Shown here: one piece after another, positions 51,292-59,431 of the stretch
How positions within the stretch are numbered: position 1 is the first letter of the stretch
Layout of the letters: each line of letters begins with the position of its first letter
Source of the DNA: CAYHCE01 sp964355015
Lineage (GTDB): Bacteria > Cyanobacteriota > Cyanobacteriia > PCC-6307 > Cyanobiaceae
DNA: 64,000 bases
Direction of reading: 5' to 3'
NCBI GenBank assembly: GCA_964355015.1
Contig: CAYHCE010000019.1
Coordinates: 1 to 64,000 of the forward strand
The notes under the pieces: generated by a model
Seen by the model: the letters and a program-made list of their open reading frames with translations, nothing else
Told to the model about the DNA's origin: nothing
The model's database searches: none
Position numbers and translations under genes: made by a program

Positions 51292-53481
51292 CTAGTCAGG
51301 AGCGCCGGCGGCGGACTCCGCCGTTCGCACCGGGACCCTCTCCGCGCCGATCTCCCAGGCGCACCACGCTTCCACGGCTCTCTGCAGCTGCACGACCGGA
51401 TCGAGCAGCGCCCCCAGCTGCTGCCGCAGCAGGCTGCCCGGCGTTTCCGCCCGGCTCGGATCGGTCTGCGCCGCGAGCAGATCCGGCAGGGGGCTGGGGT
51501 ACTCGTGGCGCTCCAGGGCGGAGGCGAGTGCCGCGAGCGTCGTCAGCACCTGGTCCCGCAGGGGCCGGAAGCTGGCCGGCGCCGGGCTGCCGTCGAGCTG
51601 GCGATGGCAGATCTGCAGGACCACCAGGGCATCGATGAGGCGCTGGCTGTGCAGCAGGAAGGTCATCAGCGGCAGCGCCATCCGCCGCTGCGAGGCCCTC
51701 TCGCTCAGATAGCGCTGGATGGAGCACTGGGCGTTGGCCATCGCCAGGCGCACCGACGCTGGAGTGGCGGCCGGGCCTGGGCTCACCGGCGCACCGCCAA
51801 GGTACAGACCCAGCACCTCCTCGACGAACCGGGCGTTGCAGCGCAGGCTCGCCGCCAGCCGGACCGGAAGGTCGCGGAGCTCCCAGCGGGGCAGGATCAG
51901 ATGGATGGCGGCCAGGGCCAGGCCGGCGCCGATCAGGGTGTTGGCGATCCGCCAGAGGGCCAGACCCCAGTCGCCGGGTTGGTCGATGTCCTTGTACAGG
52001 ACGATCCAGGGGGTGAGCAGGAAGACGAACAGCCCGTAGTTCACCGGTAGGACCGCCATCATCAGGGTGGTGAGCGGAACCATCACCAGCACGATCGTGA
52101 GCGGATGGGGGAAGAGGGTGGCCAGCACGATGGCGAGGATCCCCCCCAGCACCGTGCCCAGCAGACGCTGGCGGCTCCGCGCCAGCGTCTCGCCCGCCGA
52201 GGGCCGCAGGATCACTGACACGGTCAGCGTGATCCAGTAACCGATCGGCAGTGCCAACAGGGTGTACACGCTCACGGCGACGGCCGAGGCGGCGCCGAAG
52301 CGCAGGCTGTGGCGGAAGACGCTCGACTCGAGCGTGAGGTTCGCCCGCAAGGTCGCCCAGCCCTGGGCCACAGCAGCGCGCGCCTGGCCGGTGGGTCGGT
52401 GCGCCGGAGTCGATCTTCGGTTGAGCGCCGCCTCGGGGATCGTTTCGCAGGCCTGCCCCAGGGTGGCGATCCAGTGCGCCTGGCTCGCCTGTGCCTGCCG
52501 CAGCGCGCCGCAAATCGGCGGTTCGAGGTGTTCGATCGCCCGGGCGATCCGCCGCGCCCCGCTCTCCAGCTCCTGGGGAGCGGGCGGCCCTGCCCGTCCC
52601 AGCAGCGCCTGCTCCAGCTGGAGCAGGGCGGCGACGCAGCGCCCGATGAGCGCCTTGATCAGCCGCTGGATCTGGGGAGCCTCTGGCGCCGGAATCACCG
52701 CCAGCAGTTCGCCCAGGGCCGCGCTGGTCACGAACAGCGCGTCGGCGGTCTCGATCAGCCGGGTGAAGGCCCCATCGGCCGGACTGTCGCCGAGGCGGCC
52801 GCTGCGGGTGTCCGCCAGGGTCGCCCGGGCGCTGGCGAGGGCGCTGCGGACCCTGAGCTTCTGCTGGAAGAGCTGCTCCTCGGCGGCCGGCCTCCCGCCG
52901 GTCGCCGGGCAGGCCAGGCTGAGGTAGTGGGCGATCGCCCGCAGGGCGCCGGCCATGGCGAGCCGCACCGGCCGGTAGGGCCGCAGCGGCCAGACGGCCA
53001 CCGCCAGCAGGGTGGCCCAGGCCCCTCCGGCCAGGTAGAGGAGCGACCAGGCCAGGGCCTTGGCCGGATCGGGGCCCGCCACGTTGATCCCGATCAGGAA
53101 GCACCAGGCCGTCACCAGGCCGATCAGGGCCCCGGCGTTGCCGTAGAGAGACAGCAGACCGCAGCCCAGCCCCACGGCGAACATGGCCGGCACGCACAAC
53201 CAGGGCCAGGTCGCCAGGCCGATGCCCGCGCCGAGCGCCACCGCGCCGAGCAGGGAGGCGCAGGCCATCGCCGTCGCCTTGGTGCGATAGGCCCCTCCCG
53301 TGTCGGCCAGGTTCACGTACAGACCCCCCAGCGCCATCCAGATCAGAGAGGGCTCGTGCAGCAGCGAGGCCCCCAGCAGCGGCGGCACGGCGGCCAGGGT
53401 CGTGCGCAGGCCGAGCCGGAGGTTTGGCCCGGCGCTCGGTGCCGTCAGGAAGGTGGCAAGCCCAGGCGGTGCTCCACGCAT
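51292..53481 (-). CDS. FUSC/YccS-type membrane protein
   Basis: 729 residues with two blocks of about five membrane helices, each followed by a long cytoplasmic part, as in the FUSC (fusaric acid resistance)/YccS family. Block one: LGLRTTLAAVPPLLGASLLH, LIWMALGGLYVNLADTGGAY and LLGAVALGAGIGLATWPWLC; block two: FGAASAVAVSVYTLLALPIG, YWITLTVSVILRPSAGETLA, RSRQRLLGTVLGGILAIVLA and LMMAVLPVNYGLFVFLLTPW. RSRQRLLGTVLG is the hallmark of the second block. Probably an aromatic-acid or similar efflux protein. Start ATG 53481 (MRGAPPGLATFLTAPSAGPN); the reading frame extends to 54138 but overlaps ndk and is excluded. Divergent from ndk. Confidence 0.85.
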   Translation of the reverse strand: MRGAPPGLATFLTAPSAGPNLRLGLRTTLAAVPPLLGASLLHEPSLIWMALGGLYVNLADTGGAYRTKATAMACASLLGAVALGAGIGLATWPWLCVPAMFAVGLGCGLLSLYGNAGALIGLVTAWCFLIGINVAGPDPAKALAWSLLYLAGGAWATLLAVAVWPLRPYRPVRLAMAGALRAIAHYLSLACPATGGRPAAEEQLFQQKLRVRSALASARATLADTRSGRLGDSPADGAFTRLIETADALFVTSAALGELLAVIPAPEAPQIQRLIKALIGRCVAALLQLEQALLGRAGPPAPQELESGARRIARAIEHLEPPICGALRQAQASQAHWIATLGQACETIPEAALNRRSTPAHRPTGQARAAVAQGWATLRANLTLESSVFRHSLRFGAASAVAVSVYTLLALPIGYWITLTVSVILRPSAGETLARSRQRLLGTVLGGILAIVLATLFPHPLTIVLVMVPLTTLMMAVLPVNYGLFVFLLTPWIVLYKDIDQPGDWGLALWRIANTLIGAGLALAAIHLILPRWELRDLPVRLAASLRCNARFVEEVLGLYLGGAPVSPGPAATPASVRLAMANAQCSIQRYLSERASQRRMALPLMTFLLHSQRLIDALVVLQICHRQLDGSPAPASFRPLRDQVLTTLAALASALERHEYPSPLPDLLAAQTDPSRAETPGSLLRQQLGALLDPVVQLQRAVEAWCAWEIGAERVPVRTAESAAGAPD

Positions 53482-53592
53482 CGGTCGGTGCCTGGGCGGG
53501 GCCCGATCGTATGGTGCCCCGCCCGGGTGGGGTTGCTTGCCAACGGGCAGGCCCGCCGCAGACGATGGGCCGGATCCGCCTTCCTTCTTCCC

Positions 53593-54051
53593 ATGGCCGT
53601 CGAACGTACTTTCCTGGCCATCAAGCCCGATGGTGTGCAGCGGGGGCTGGTGGGGGAGATCCTCGGCCGCTTCGAGCGCAAGGGCTTCAAGCTGGTGGGC
53701 CTCAAGCAGCTCACCCCCAGCCGTGAGCTGGCCGAAAGCCACTACGGCGTGCACCGCGAGCGCCCCTTCTTCGCCGGTCTGGTCGCGTTCATCACCAGCG
53801 GCCCGGTGGTGGCGATGGTCTGGGAAGGCGACGGCGTGATCGCCAGTGCCCGCAAGCTGATCGGCGCCACCAAGCCCCTGGAGGCCGAGCCCGGCACGAT
53901 CCGCGGCGATCTGGCGATCAACATCGGCCGCAACGTGATCCACGGCTCTGACGCTGCCGAAACCGCCGGCTTCGAGATCGGGCTCTGGTTCCAGCCCTCC
54001 GAGCTGAGTGACTGGACCCCGGCCGACCAGGTGTGGCGCAGCGAGGGCTGA
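53593..54051 (+). CDS. ndk: Nucleoside diphosphate kinase
   Basis: Transfers gamma phosphate among nucleoside di- and triphosphates through a phosphohistidine. 152 residues, normal length: MAVERTFLAIKPDGVQRGLV, RFERKGFKLVGLKQLTPSRE, AESHYGVHRERPFFAGLVAF, SGPVVAMVWEGDGVIASARK and the active site NVIHGSD with His117. ATG 53593. Followed after 35 bp by the first FecR/cyclase pair; the proximity to nucleotide-cyclase genes may be accidental, as ndk is a housekeeping gene. Confidence 0.97.
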   Translation: MAVERTFLAIKPDGVQRGLVGEILGRFERKGFKLVGLKQLTPSRELAESHYGVHRERPFFAGLVAFITSGPVVAMVWEGDGVIASARKLIGATKPLEAEPGTIRGDLAINIGRNVIHGSDAAETAGFEIGLWFQPSELSDWTPADQVWRSEG

Positions 54052-54086
54052 GCCGCCAGCCTGAGAGGGTCGGTGCCGGTCAGCCC

Positions 54087-54818
54087 ATGCTCCAGCAGCG
54101 CCGCCCTCTGATCTCCCGGCTGGCGGCCCGTCGGACAACCGCAGCGATGGCCGCCCTGCTGGCCACCGTTCACGCGGTCCTGTCGGCTGCCGCCCTGGCC
54201 GGCACGCCGGTGGCCGCCTCCGCTCCCGCCGGCCGGGACGCTCTGCCGCGGGTGGTGGAGGTGCCTGCCCGGCCGGCCTTCGTCACCCCTCCCAACGGAA
54301 CGGAGGCCGCGGCCCGCACCGGCCAGACGCTCCTGCCCGCTTCCCTGCTGCGCACCCAGACGCCGGGGCGGCTCCAGATCCGACTGGCCGACGGCCGCGA
54401 GCTGCGCCTCGGTGGCGATGCCCTGCTCCGCCTCGGCCGCACCGAGCTGGAGCTGAAGCGTGGCCAGATCATCGGCTGGGTGACGCCGGGCCGCAAAGGC
54501 GGAGCCCCCCTGCGCATCCGTACCCGGGTGGGGGTCGCCTCGATCCAGGGCACCACCGTGTTCATCGAGGACACCCCCACCAGCCTGAAGGTCTTCAGCT
54601 GGGAAGGTCGGGTGAACGTGGACACCACCGATGGCCGCCGCTTCACCCTGACCAGCGGAGAGGAGGTGGTCTTCGAGGGCCGGGACTGGATCCCCCCCCG
54701 CCGCCTCAGCCGCGCCGAGGCCGTCCGCCGCCGCCGGGACAGCCTCCTGCTGAACGGCTTCACCAGCTCGATGGAGACGCTGCCGTTGATCGAGCGCGAG
54801 CTGGGGCTCCCCCCATGA
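54087..54818 (+). CDS. FecR-domain protein 1 (partner of cyclase 1)
   Basis: 243 residues from ATG 54087. A basic N-terminus (LQQRRPLISRLAARRTTA) and hydrophobic segment AMAALLATVHAVLSAAALAG form a signal anchor. The FecR domain follows: GQTLLPASLLRTQTPGRLQI, LADGRELRLGGDALLRLG, RTELELKRGQIIGWVTPG, RVGVASIQGTTVFIEDTPT, LKVFSWEGRVNVDTTDG and RRFTLTSGEEVVFEG, the usual 'R-G-T-x-F' and 'V-x-W-E-G-x-V' repeats. Such extracytoplasmic domains sense surface or iron signals. The ATGA overlap with the next gene strongly implies that it works with the adenylate cyclase. Confidence 0.87.
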   Translation: MLQQRRPLISRLAARRTTAAMAALLATVHAVLSAAALAGTPVAASAPAGRDALPRVVEVPARPAFVTPPNGTEAAARTGQTLLPASLLRTQTPGRLQIRLADGRELRLGGDALLRLGRTELELKRGQIIGWVTPGRKGGAPLRIRTRVGVASIQGTTVFIEDTPTSLKVFSWEGRVNVDTTDGRRFTLTSGEEVVFEGRDWIPPRRLSRAEAVRRRRDSLLLNGFTSSMETLPLIERELGLPP

Positions 54819-56638
54819 AGGGTCCCGGGCTGTGGTGGCTGGCCCTCGCCGTGCCCCTGGCCTGCGGCCTTCCCCCACTCAACAGCACCCCGCCCGGCCA
54901 GGCCCTGTCGCAGTTCGACGCCCAGCTGCGCCAGCTCTTCTTCCGCCTGCGTGGGTCGGTGTCGGCCCCCGCCGACCCGGTGATCCTGGCGATCGACACG
55001 GACTCCCTGCGGCTGAACGACCTGCTGGGGACCCGGGAGCGGCAGGCCTCCCCCCTCTGGCGGCGGATGGGGCCCTGGCCCTGGCCCCGGGCGTTGCAGG
55101 CGGAACTCGCCGCCACCGTGCTGCGACGCGGCGCGGCGCGGGTTGTGTTCAACATCGAGTTCAGCCAGCCGAGCCGTTACGGTCCCGACGACGACGCGGC
55201 GTTCCGGCGGCGGCTGGAGCCCTGGCGGGAGCGCGTCCATCTGGCCACCACCTACGCGGTGGTCGAGCGGGAGGGGCTGGAGCAGTTCGAGCTGCGGCGT
55301 CCGCTCATGCCGCTGGGCCGATCGGGCCTCACCGCCTTGCTGCTCTCGCCCCAGGGGATCGCCGAAGCCATACCGGGCCGGCGCTGGCTTGGCCCCAACC
55401 TGGCCCACTTTCCACTGCCCCATCCTCTCCCCCTGGCCTTTCTGGCACGGCCTGAGGCGCTTCCGGAGGCCCCGCTGGGGATCAACTTCCCCGGACCGGC
55501 GGGCACCCTGCCGCAGCTGCCGGCCTGGCGGTTGGCCGGATCGCCCGCCTCCGCGGTGGCCGGCCGCACCGTGCTGATCGGTGCCACGGCACCGGAACTC
55601 GGCGATCAGCAGGAAACCCCCTTCGGCCCGCAGAGCGGCACGGAGGTGCAGGCCGCCGCCCTCGCCAGCGTGCTGCGGGGAAATGGCTTGCGGCCCCTGT
55701 CCGTCGGCGCTGAGGCAGCGCTGCTGCTGGTCTGGGCGGGAGGGCTGCTGCTGCTGGGCCGCTGCAGCACGGCGGCCCGCACCCTCGCCACGGCGGCCGG
55801 GCTGGCGGTGCTTGCCTTGGCGGCGGCCTACGCGCTCTGGTTCTGGGCCCATCTCACCCTGCCGCTGGCTGCCCTGCTGTCGCTTCCCTGGCTCGGTGGC
55901 GGTGTGCGGGCCGGCGGCATGGCGCTGGAGGAGGCCCGGGAGCGGGCCTATCTCCAACAGGTGCTGGCCCGGCGGATCTCGCCCACCCTGCTGCGGGACA
56001 TCCTGCAGGACCCCGGGCCCCTCTGGAACCGGGCCGGGGGCTGGCGCAGCCGCTGCGTGCTGCTGTTCAGCGACCTGGTCGGGTTCACCCCGCTCAGCGC
56101 CTCCCTCGAGCCCGCCGATCTGTTTGACCTGCTGAACCGCTACTTCGAGCTGATGGCCGCGGCCGTGCTGGCGGAACAGGGCCTGCTCGACAAGTTCATC
56201 GGCGACGCGGTGATGGCGGAGTTCGGCGTGCCCCGCAGTCGCGGTGAGAGGGAGGAGGCGCGGGCGGCCGTACGGGCGGCGCTGGCCATGCAGAGGGGGC
56301 TCGAGGCGCTCAACGCGGAGCTGGCGGCCACGGGCCGGCCGCCCCTGCGCCATGGCATCGGTCTCCACGTCGGTGAGGTGATCGCCGGCAATCTCGGCTC
56401 TTCCCAGCGGCTCGAGTTCACCGTGGTGGGGGCCAGCGTCAATGTGGCCAGCCGGCTGGAGGGCCTCACCCGGCGCTATCCGGAGCACCCGATCCTGATC
56501 AGCGGTGACCTGCTGGCCCTGCTGCCGGGAGAATTGGAGGTGGAACCGCTCGGGGCCCACCGGCTCAAGGGCTGGCCCGTGCCGCTGGAGGTGTTTGCCC
56601 TGCGGGGGATGCGTGCCGCGGCGGACGGCTCAGAATGA
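54815..56638 (+). CDS. CHASE2-domain class III adenylate cyclase 1
   Basis: 607 residues. N-terminal helix (GLWWLALAVPLACGLPPL), an extracytoplasmic CHASE2 domain (VILAIDTDSLRLNDLLG, WPWPRALQAELAATVLRRGA, GRTVLIGATAPELGDQQETP), three helices (about 300-370) and the catalytic domain. Metal-binding Asp420 (FSDLVGFT) and Asp464 (KFIGDAVMAEFG), purine-selecting Lys460 and Thr536 (EFTVVGASVN) and transition-state Asn543/Arg547 are present, so it should make cAMP. GASVN instead of GDxVN is a minor variation. ATGA overlap with FecR 1. CHASE2 senses an external signal, probably with FecR. Confidence 0.92.
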   Translation: MKGPGLWWLALAVPLACGLPPLNSTPPGQALSQFDAQLRQLFFRLRGSVSAPADPVILAIDTDSLRLNDLLGTRERQASPLWRRMGPWPWPRALQAELAATVLRRGAARVVFNIEFSQPSRYGPDDDAAFRRRLEPWRERVHLATTYAVVEREGLEQFELRRPLMPLGRSGLTALLLSPQGIAEAIPGRRWLGPNLAHFPLPHPLPLAFLARPEALPEAPLGINFPGPAGTLPQLPAWRLAGSPASAVAGRTVLIGATAPELGDQQETPFGPQSGTEVQAAALASVLRGNGLRPLSVGAEAALLLVWAGGLLLLGRCSTAARTLATAAGLAVLALAAAYALWFWAHLTLPLAALLSLPWLGGGVRAGGMALEEARERAYLQQVLARRISPTLLRDILQDPGPLWNRAGGWRSRCVLLFSDLVGFTPLSASLEPADLFDLLNRYFELMAAAVLAEQGLLDKFIGDAVMAEFGVPRSRGEREEARAAVRAALAMQRGLEALNAELAATGRPPLRHGIGLHVGEVIAGNLGSSQRLEFTVVGASVNVASRLEGLTRRYPEHPILISGDLLALLPGELEVEPLGAHRLKGWPVPLEVFALRGMRAAADGSE

Positions 56639-56757
56639 TGCACATTCGTTCCAGCCGCACCGGATCCGATCCCTGGCACGGCGGGCCTCCTTCGCCCCCG
56701 CTGTCACGGTCGCCGTAATCGCCGTGGCTGGAGCTCTCCTCGCTGGAGCTGTCGAAC

Positions 56758-57507
56758 GTGCCGCCGCTGCCGTCCCCATTGCCGTCCCCGCTGCCGTTCC
56801 CCTGCCGCCGCAGGGCTGCGGCGGGCGCCCTGTCCGGGCTGGCTCTGCTCGCGCCTCTGCCGGCCTTGTGCTCGGAAACCGCCACCGTCAAGGAGATCCT
56901 CGACGGCAACGAGCTCTACATCGATTCCCGTCAGGCCAAGGTGAAGCAGAAGGCGGTCGCACCTCAGGAGGTGAGCACCCAGAACAGCCGCGGCCAGCTC
57001 AGCTTCGATTCGGGGGCGGCCGGTCGGCTGAACCGCTTCTCCCAGATCCGTCTCGGCAGCAACTGTTTCCTGCTGAGCAAGGGGCAGGTGCTGGTCTCCG
57101 GCAAGCAGAACGGCTGCACCAAGTCCACCCGCCTGAGCGTGCGGGGCACCAACTATCTTCTGACGGTGGATGAGAAGGGTGGATCGGAGCTGTCGGTGCT
57201 GGAGGGAACCGTGGAGGTGGAACCACTCAAGGACGGCGAACCCAGCGGCCAGCCCCCCACCACGGTCAACGCGGGCGAACGGCTGAAGCTCTCGCCCGCC
57301 GGCGTGGTGCTCGCCCTGCTGAAGCTCTCCAGCGGCGACTACAACGCCATCCTGGGCGGGCCCCTGTTCCAGGGCTTCACCATTCCCCTGCCGGCCTTCG
57401 GTTCACTGGAGAGCTACATCCGCTCCTCGGTGCCGGGGGTCTCGATCCCCTCGATGCCGACCGCGGTGCCTTCCGTCCCCAGTTTCGGCCTGCCCCGCTT
57501 CTTCTGA
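56758..57507 (+). CDS. FecR-like domain protein 2 (partner of cyclase 2)
   Basis: 249 residues from GTG 56758, the only start after an in-frame TAA. Leader with a proline repeat (PPLPSPLPSPLPFP) and a signal peptide RRRAAAGALSGLALLAPLPA ending ALC-SE, which could be a Sec signal or lipoprotein-like site. The body contains FecR-like strands: TVKEILDGNELYIDSRQAKV, GRLNRFSQIRLGSNCFLLSK, RLSVRGTNYLLTVDEKGG, ELSVLEGTVEVEPLKDGE and NAGERLKLSPAGVVL. The C-terminal IPLPAFGSLESYIRSSVPGV, PSMPTAVPSVPSFGLPRFF is proline/serine-rich. Two cysteines (GSNCFLL and KQNGCTK) may form a disulfide. Sits 31 bp before cyclase 2, as FecR 1 does before cyclase 1. Confidence 0.78.
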   Translation: MPPLPSPLPSPLPFPCRRRAAAGALSGLALLAPLPALCSETATVKEILDGNELYIDSRQAKVKQKAVAPQEVSTQNSRGQLSFDSGAAGRLNRFSQIRLGSNCFLLSKGQVLVSGKQNGCTKSTRLSVRGTNYLLTVDEKGGSELSVLEGTVEVEPLKDGEPSGQPPTTVNAGERLKLSPAGVVLALLKLSSGDYNAILGGPLFQGFTIPLPAFGSLESYIRSSVPGVSIPSMPTAVPSVPSFGLPRFF

Positions 57508-57538
57508 TGTACGTGGCGGCCGCAACGGCTGAGCCTTC

Positions 57539-59431
57539 GTGAGGCAACGCGGCCGGGCCACGCTGCTCTGCTCGGCCCTTGTGGTGCTGGCGGTGGGGGC
57601 CCTGAGCGGCTGGCCGCCCACGGCCTGGCGGGTATGGGAGCGGGGTATGGAAAACCAGCTGGTCCTCCTGCGGGGTCGCCGGGCGCCGCCGCCGCAGGTG
57701 GTGCTGGTGACCATCGACGACGCCACCCTGCAGCAGGGTGCCTGGTTCGTCAGCCAGAACCGGGACCGGATCCCCGCCTGGGCGCGGGGGATCGGCACCC
57801 TGCCCTGGCCCCGGGCGGCCTACGGCCTGCTGGCCTCCCGCCTGCGGCAGGCCGGTGCTGCTGCCGTGGCGATCAACGTGGTGTTCGATGGTCCCAGCCG
57901 TCTCGGCCCGGGTGATGATGCCGGGCTGAACCGTTCCCTCCGCCGGCAGCAGGGGCATGTCGCCCTGGCGGCCGAGATGCTGGAGCCCCAGGACGACCAG
58001 GCGGGCAGCGGCCTCACGCTCGTGCGACCGGAGCTCTTCCTGGCGGCGATCGGCGGTCCTGGCCGGCTCGGGCTGACCAATTCGCTGCCGGCGGCGGCGG
58101 GGGAACCCGCACTCCACCCGGAGGCCTACGGCCGCGGCCTGCTGCCGGCCAACCAGGTCGACCCGTTTCCCTCCCTCTCCGCCACCGCCCTGCGCCTGAT
58201 GGGGCGTAGCAGCCGTCAGAGCGATCCTTCCAGGCAGCTGAACTTCTATGGACCGGAGGGAAGTTTCCGCCGGCTGTCGGCCTGGGAGGTGCTGGACCCC
58301 GAGCGCTGGGCGCGCCATCCGCTCCGGGATGCCGTCCGGGATGCTGTCGTGCTGGTCGGGCCGGTGGTGTCCCAGGGGGAAGCCGGCAACCCGTCCCCCT
58401 TCGGTGCCCTTTCCGGCCTGGAGACTCTGGCCACCGCCACCGCCAATTCCCTGCAGGGGGACGGCCTGGCCCCCTGGCCGGCCAGTCCCCCGGGCCGGGC
58501 CCTGCTGGCCATGGCTCCGTTGCTGCTGCTGGCTGTCCTGGCCACGGTGCGGACCGGCCTTTCCTGGCGGCTCGGGCTGGTGGCCGGGCTGCTGGTCCTG
58601 CAGTTGGGCGCAGGGTTCCTGGCGCTGCGCCAGGCCCAGGTCTGGCTGCCGCTGTTGGCACCGACGGGCGGGCTGGTGCTGCTGGGCCTCCTCTACGGCG
58701 CCGATGCCTACCTGCTGGAAGAGCGGGAACGGAGGCGGCTGCGGCGCACGTTCGAGCGCTACGTGGCGCCGAGCCTGGTGGCGGAGATCCTCTCCGATCC
58801 GAGGACGGCCGAGGGCATGCTGCGAGGCCGGCTGCTGCCGGTCACGGTGCTGTTCTCCGACATCAAGGGCTTCACCCAGCTCACCCAGAGCCGCAGCGCC
58901 AGCGGCGAGATCGAGCTGCACGTGCGCCAGCTCAACCGCTATCTCGGCGAGATGGTGGCAGTGATCACGGCCCATGGGGGCACCGTCGACAAGTTCATCG
59001 GCGATGCCGTGATGGCGGTGTTCGGATCGCCGGTGGGTCGCGGACCGCGGGCCGAGGCCCTGGCGGCGCTGCGCTGCGCCCAGGCCATGCGTAAGGCACT
59101 CCAGGAGCTGAACGCCGTCTGGCGCACGGAGGGTCTCGAACCGTTCGAGAGCGGCATCGGTCTGGCCAGCGGCGAGGTGATCGTGGGCCAGATCGGCAGC
59201 CCCCTGCGCCTGGATTTCACCGTGATCGGCGACAAGGTCAACCTGGCCAGCCGGCTGGAGGGTCTCACCCGCACGGTGGACGTGCCGGTCCTGTTCGACG
59301 CCACCACGGCCGAGCTGGTGGAGGGGGCGTTGCCGGTTCGCGGCCTCGGCGAGCGGCAGGTGAAGGGCATGGGTGCGATCCCGATCTACACCCTCGAGCC
59401 CGATCCGCCGGCGCTGCCCGCCCCGGGCTGA
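57539..59431 (+). CDS. CHASE2-domain class III adenylate cyclase 2
   Basis: 630 residues from GTG 57539, the only start after an in-frame stop at 57530. Same layout as cyclase 1: helix (LCSALVVLAVGALSGWP), CHASE2 domain (VVLVTIDDATLQQGAWFVSQ, WPRAAYGLLASRLRQAGAAA, DAVVLVGPVVSQGEAGNPSP), three helices (about 322-400) and catalytic domain. Key residues: Asp441 (FSDIKGFT), Lys485 and Asp489 (DKFIGDAVMAVFG), Thr561 (FTVIGDKVN), Asn568, Arg572; class III adenylate cyclase. A short region EERERRRLRRTFERYVAPSL links membrane and cyclase. The 3' end overlaps thiO on the other strand by 46 bp. Confidence 0.92.
   Translation: MRQRGRATLLCSALVVLAVGALSGWPPTAWRVWERGMENQLVLLRGRRAPPPQVVLVTIDDATLQQGAWFVSQNRDRIPAWARGIGTLPWPRAAYGLLASRLRQAGAAAVAINVVFDGPSRLGPGDDAGLNRSLRRQQGHVALAAEMLEPQDDQAGSGLTLVRPELFLAAIGGPGRLGLTNSLPAAAGEPALHPEAYGRGLLPANQVDPFPSLSATALRLMGRSSRQSDPSRQLNFYGPEGSFRRLSAWEVLDPERWARHPLRDAVRDAVVLVGPVVSQGEAGNPSPFGALSGLETLATATANSLQGDGLAPWPASPPGRALLAMAPLLLLAVLATVRTGLSWRLGLVAGLLVLQLGAGFLALRQAQVWLPLLAPTGGLVLLGLLYGADAYLLEERERRRLRRTFERYVAPSLVAEILSDPRTAEGMLRGRLLPVTVLFSDIKGFTQLTQSRSASGEIELHVRQLNRYLGEMVAVITAHGGTVDKFIGDAVMAVFGSPVGRGPRAEALAALRCAQAMRKALQELNAVWRTEGLEPFESGIGLASGEVIVGQIGSPLRLDFTVIGDKVNLASRLEGLTRTVDVPVLFDATTAELVEGALPVRGLGERQVKGMGAIPIYTLEPDPPALPAPG

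Noticed and set aside
48382..52050. 1222-codon open frame on the plus strand
   Set aside because: It is antisense to speA, the cNMP gene and the FUSC gene; the product is rich in His/Gln/Arg/Gly with no domain. A GC-bias shadow.
54170..56560. 796-codon minus-strand open frame
   Set aside because: Antisense to the FecR and cyclase genes, no domain.
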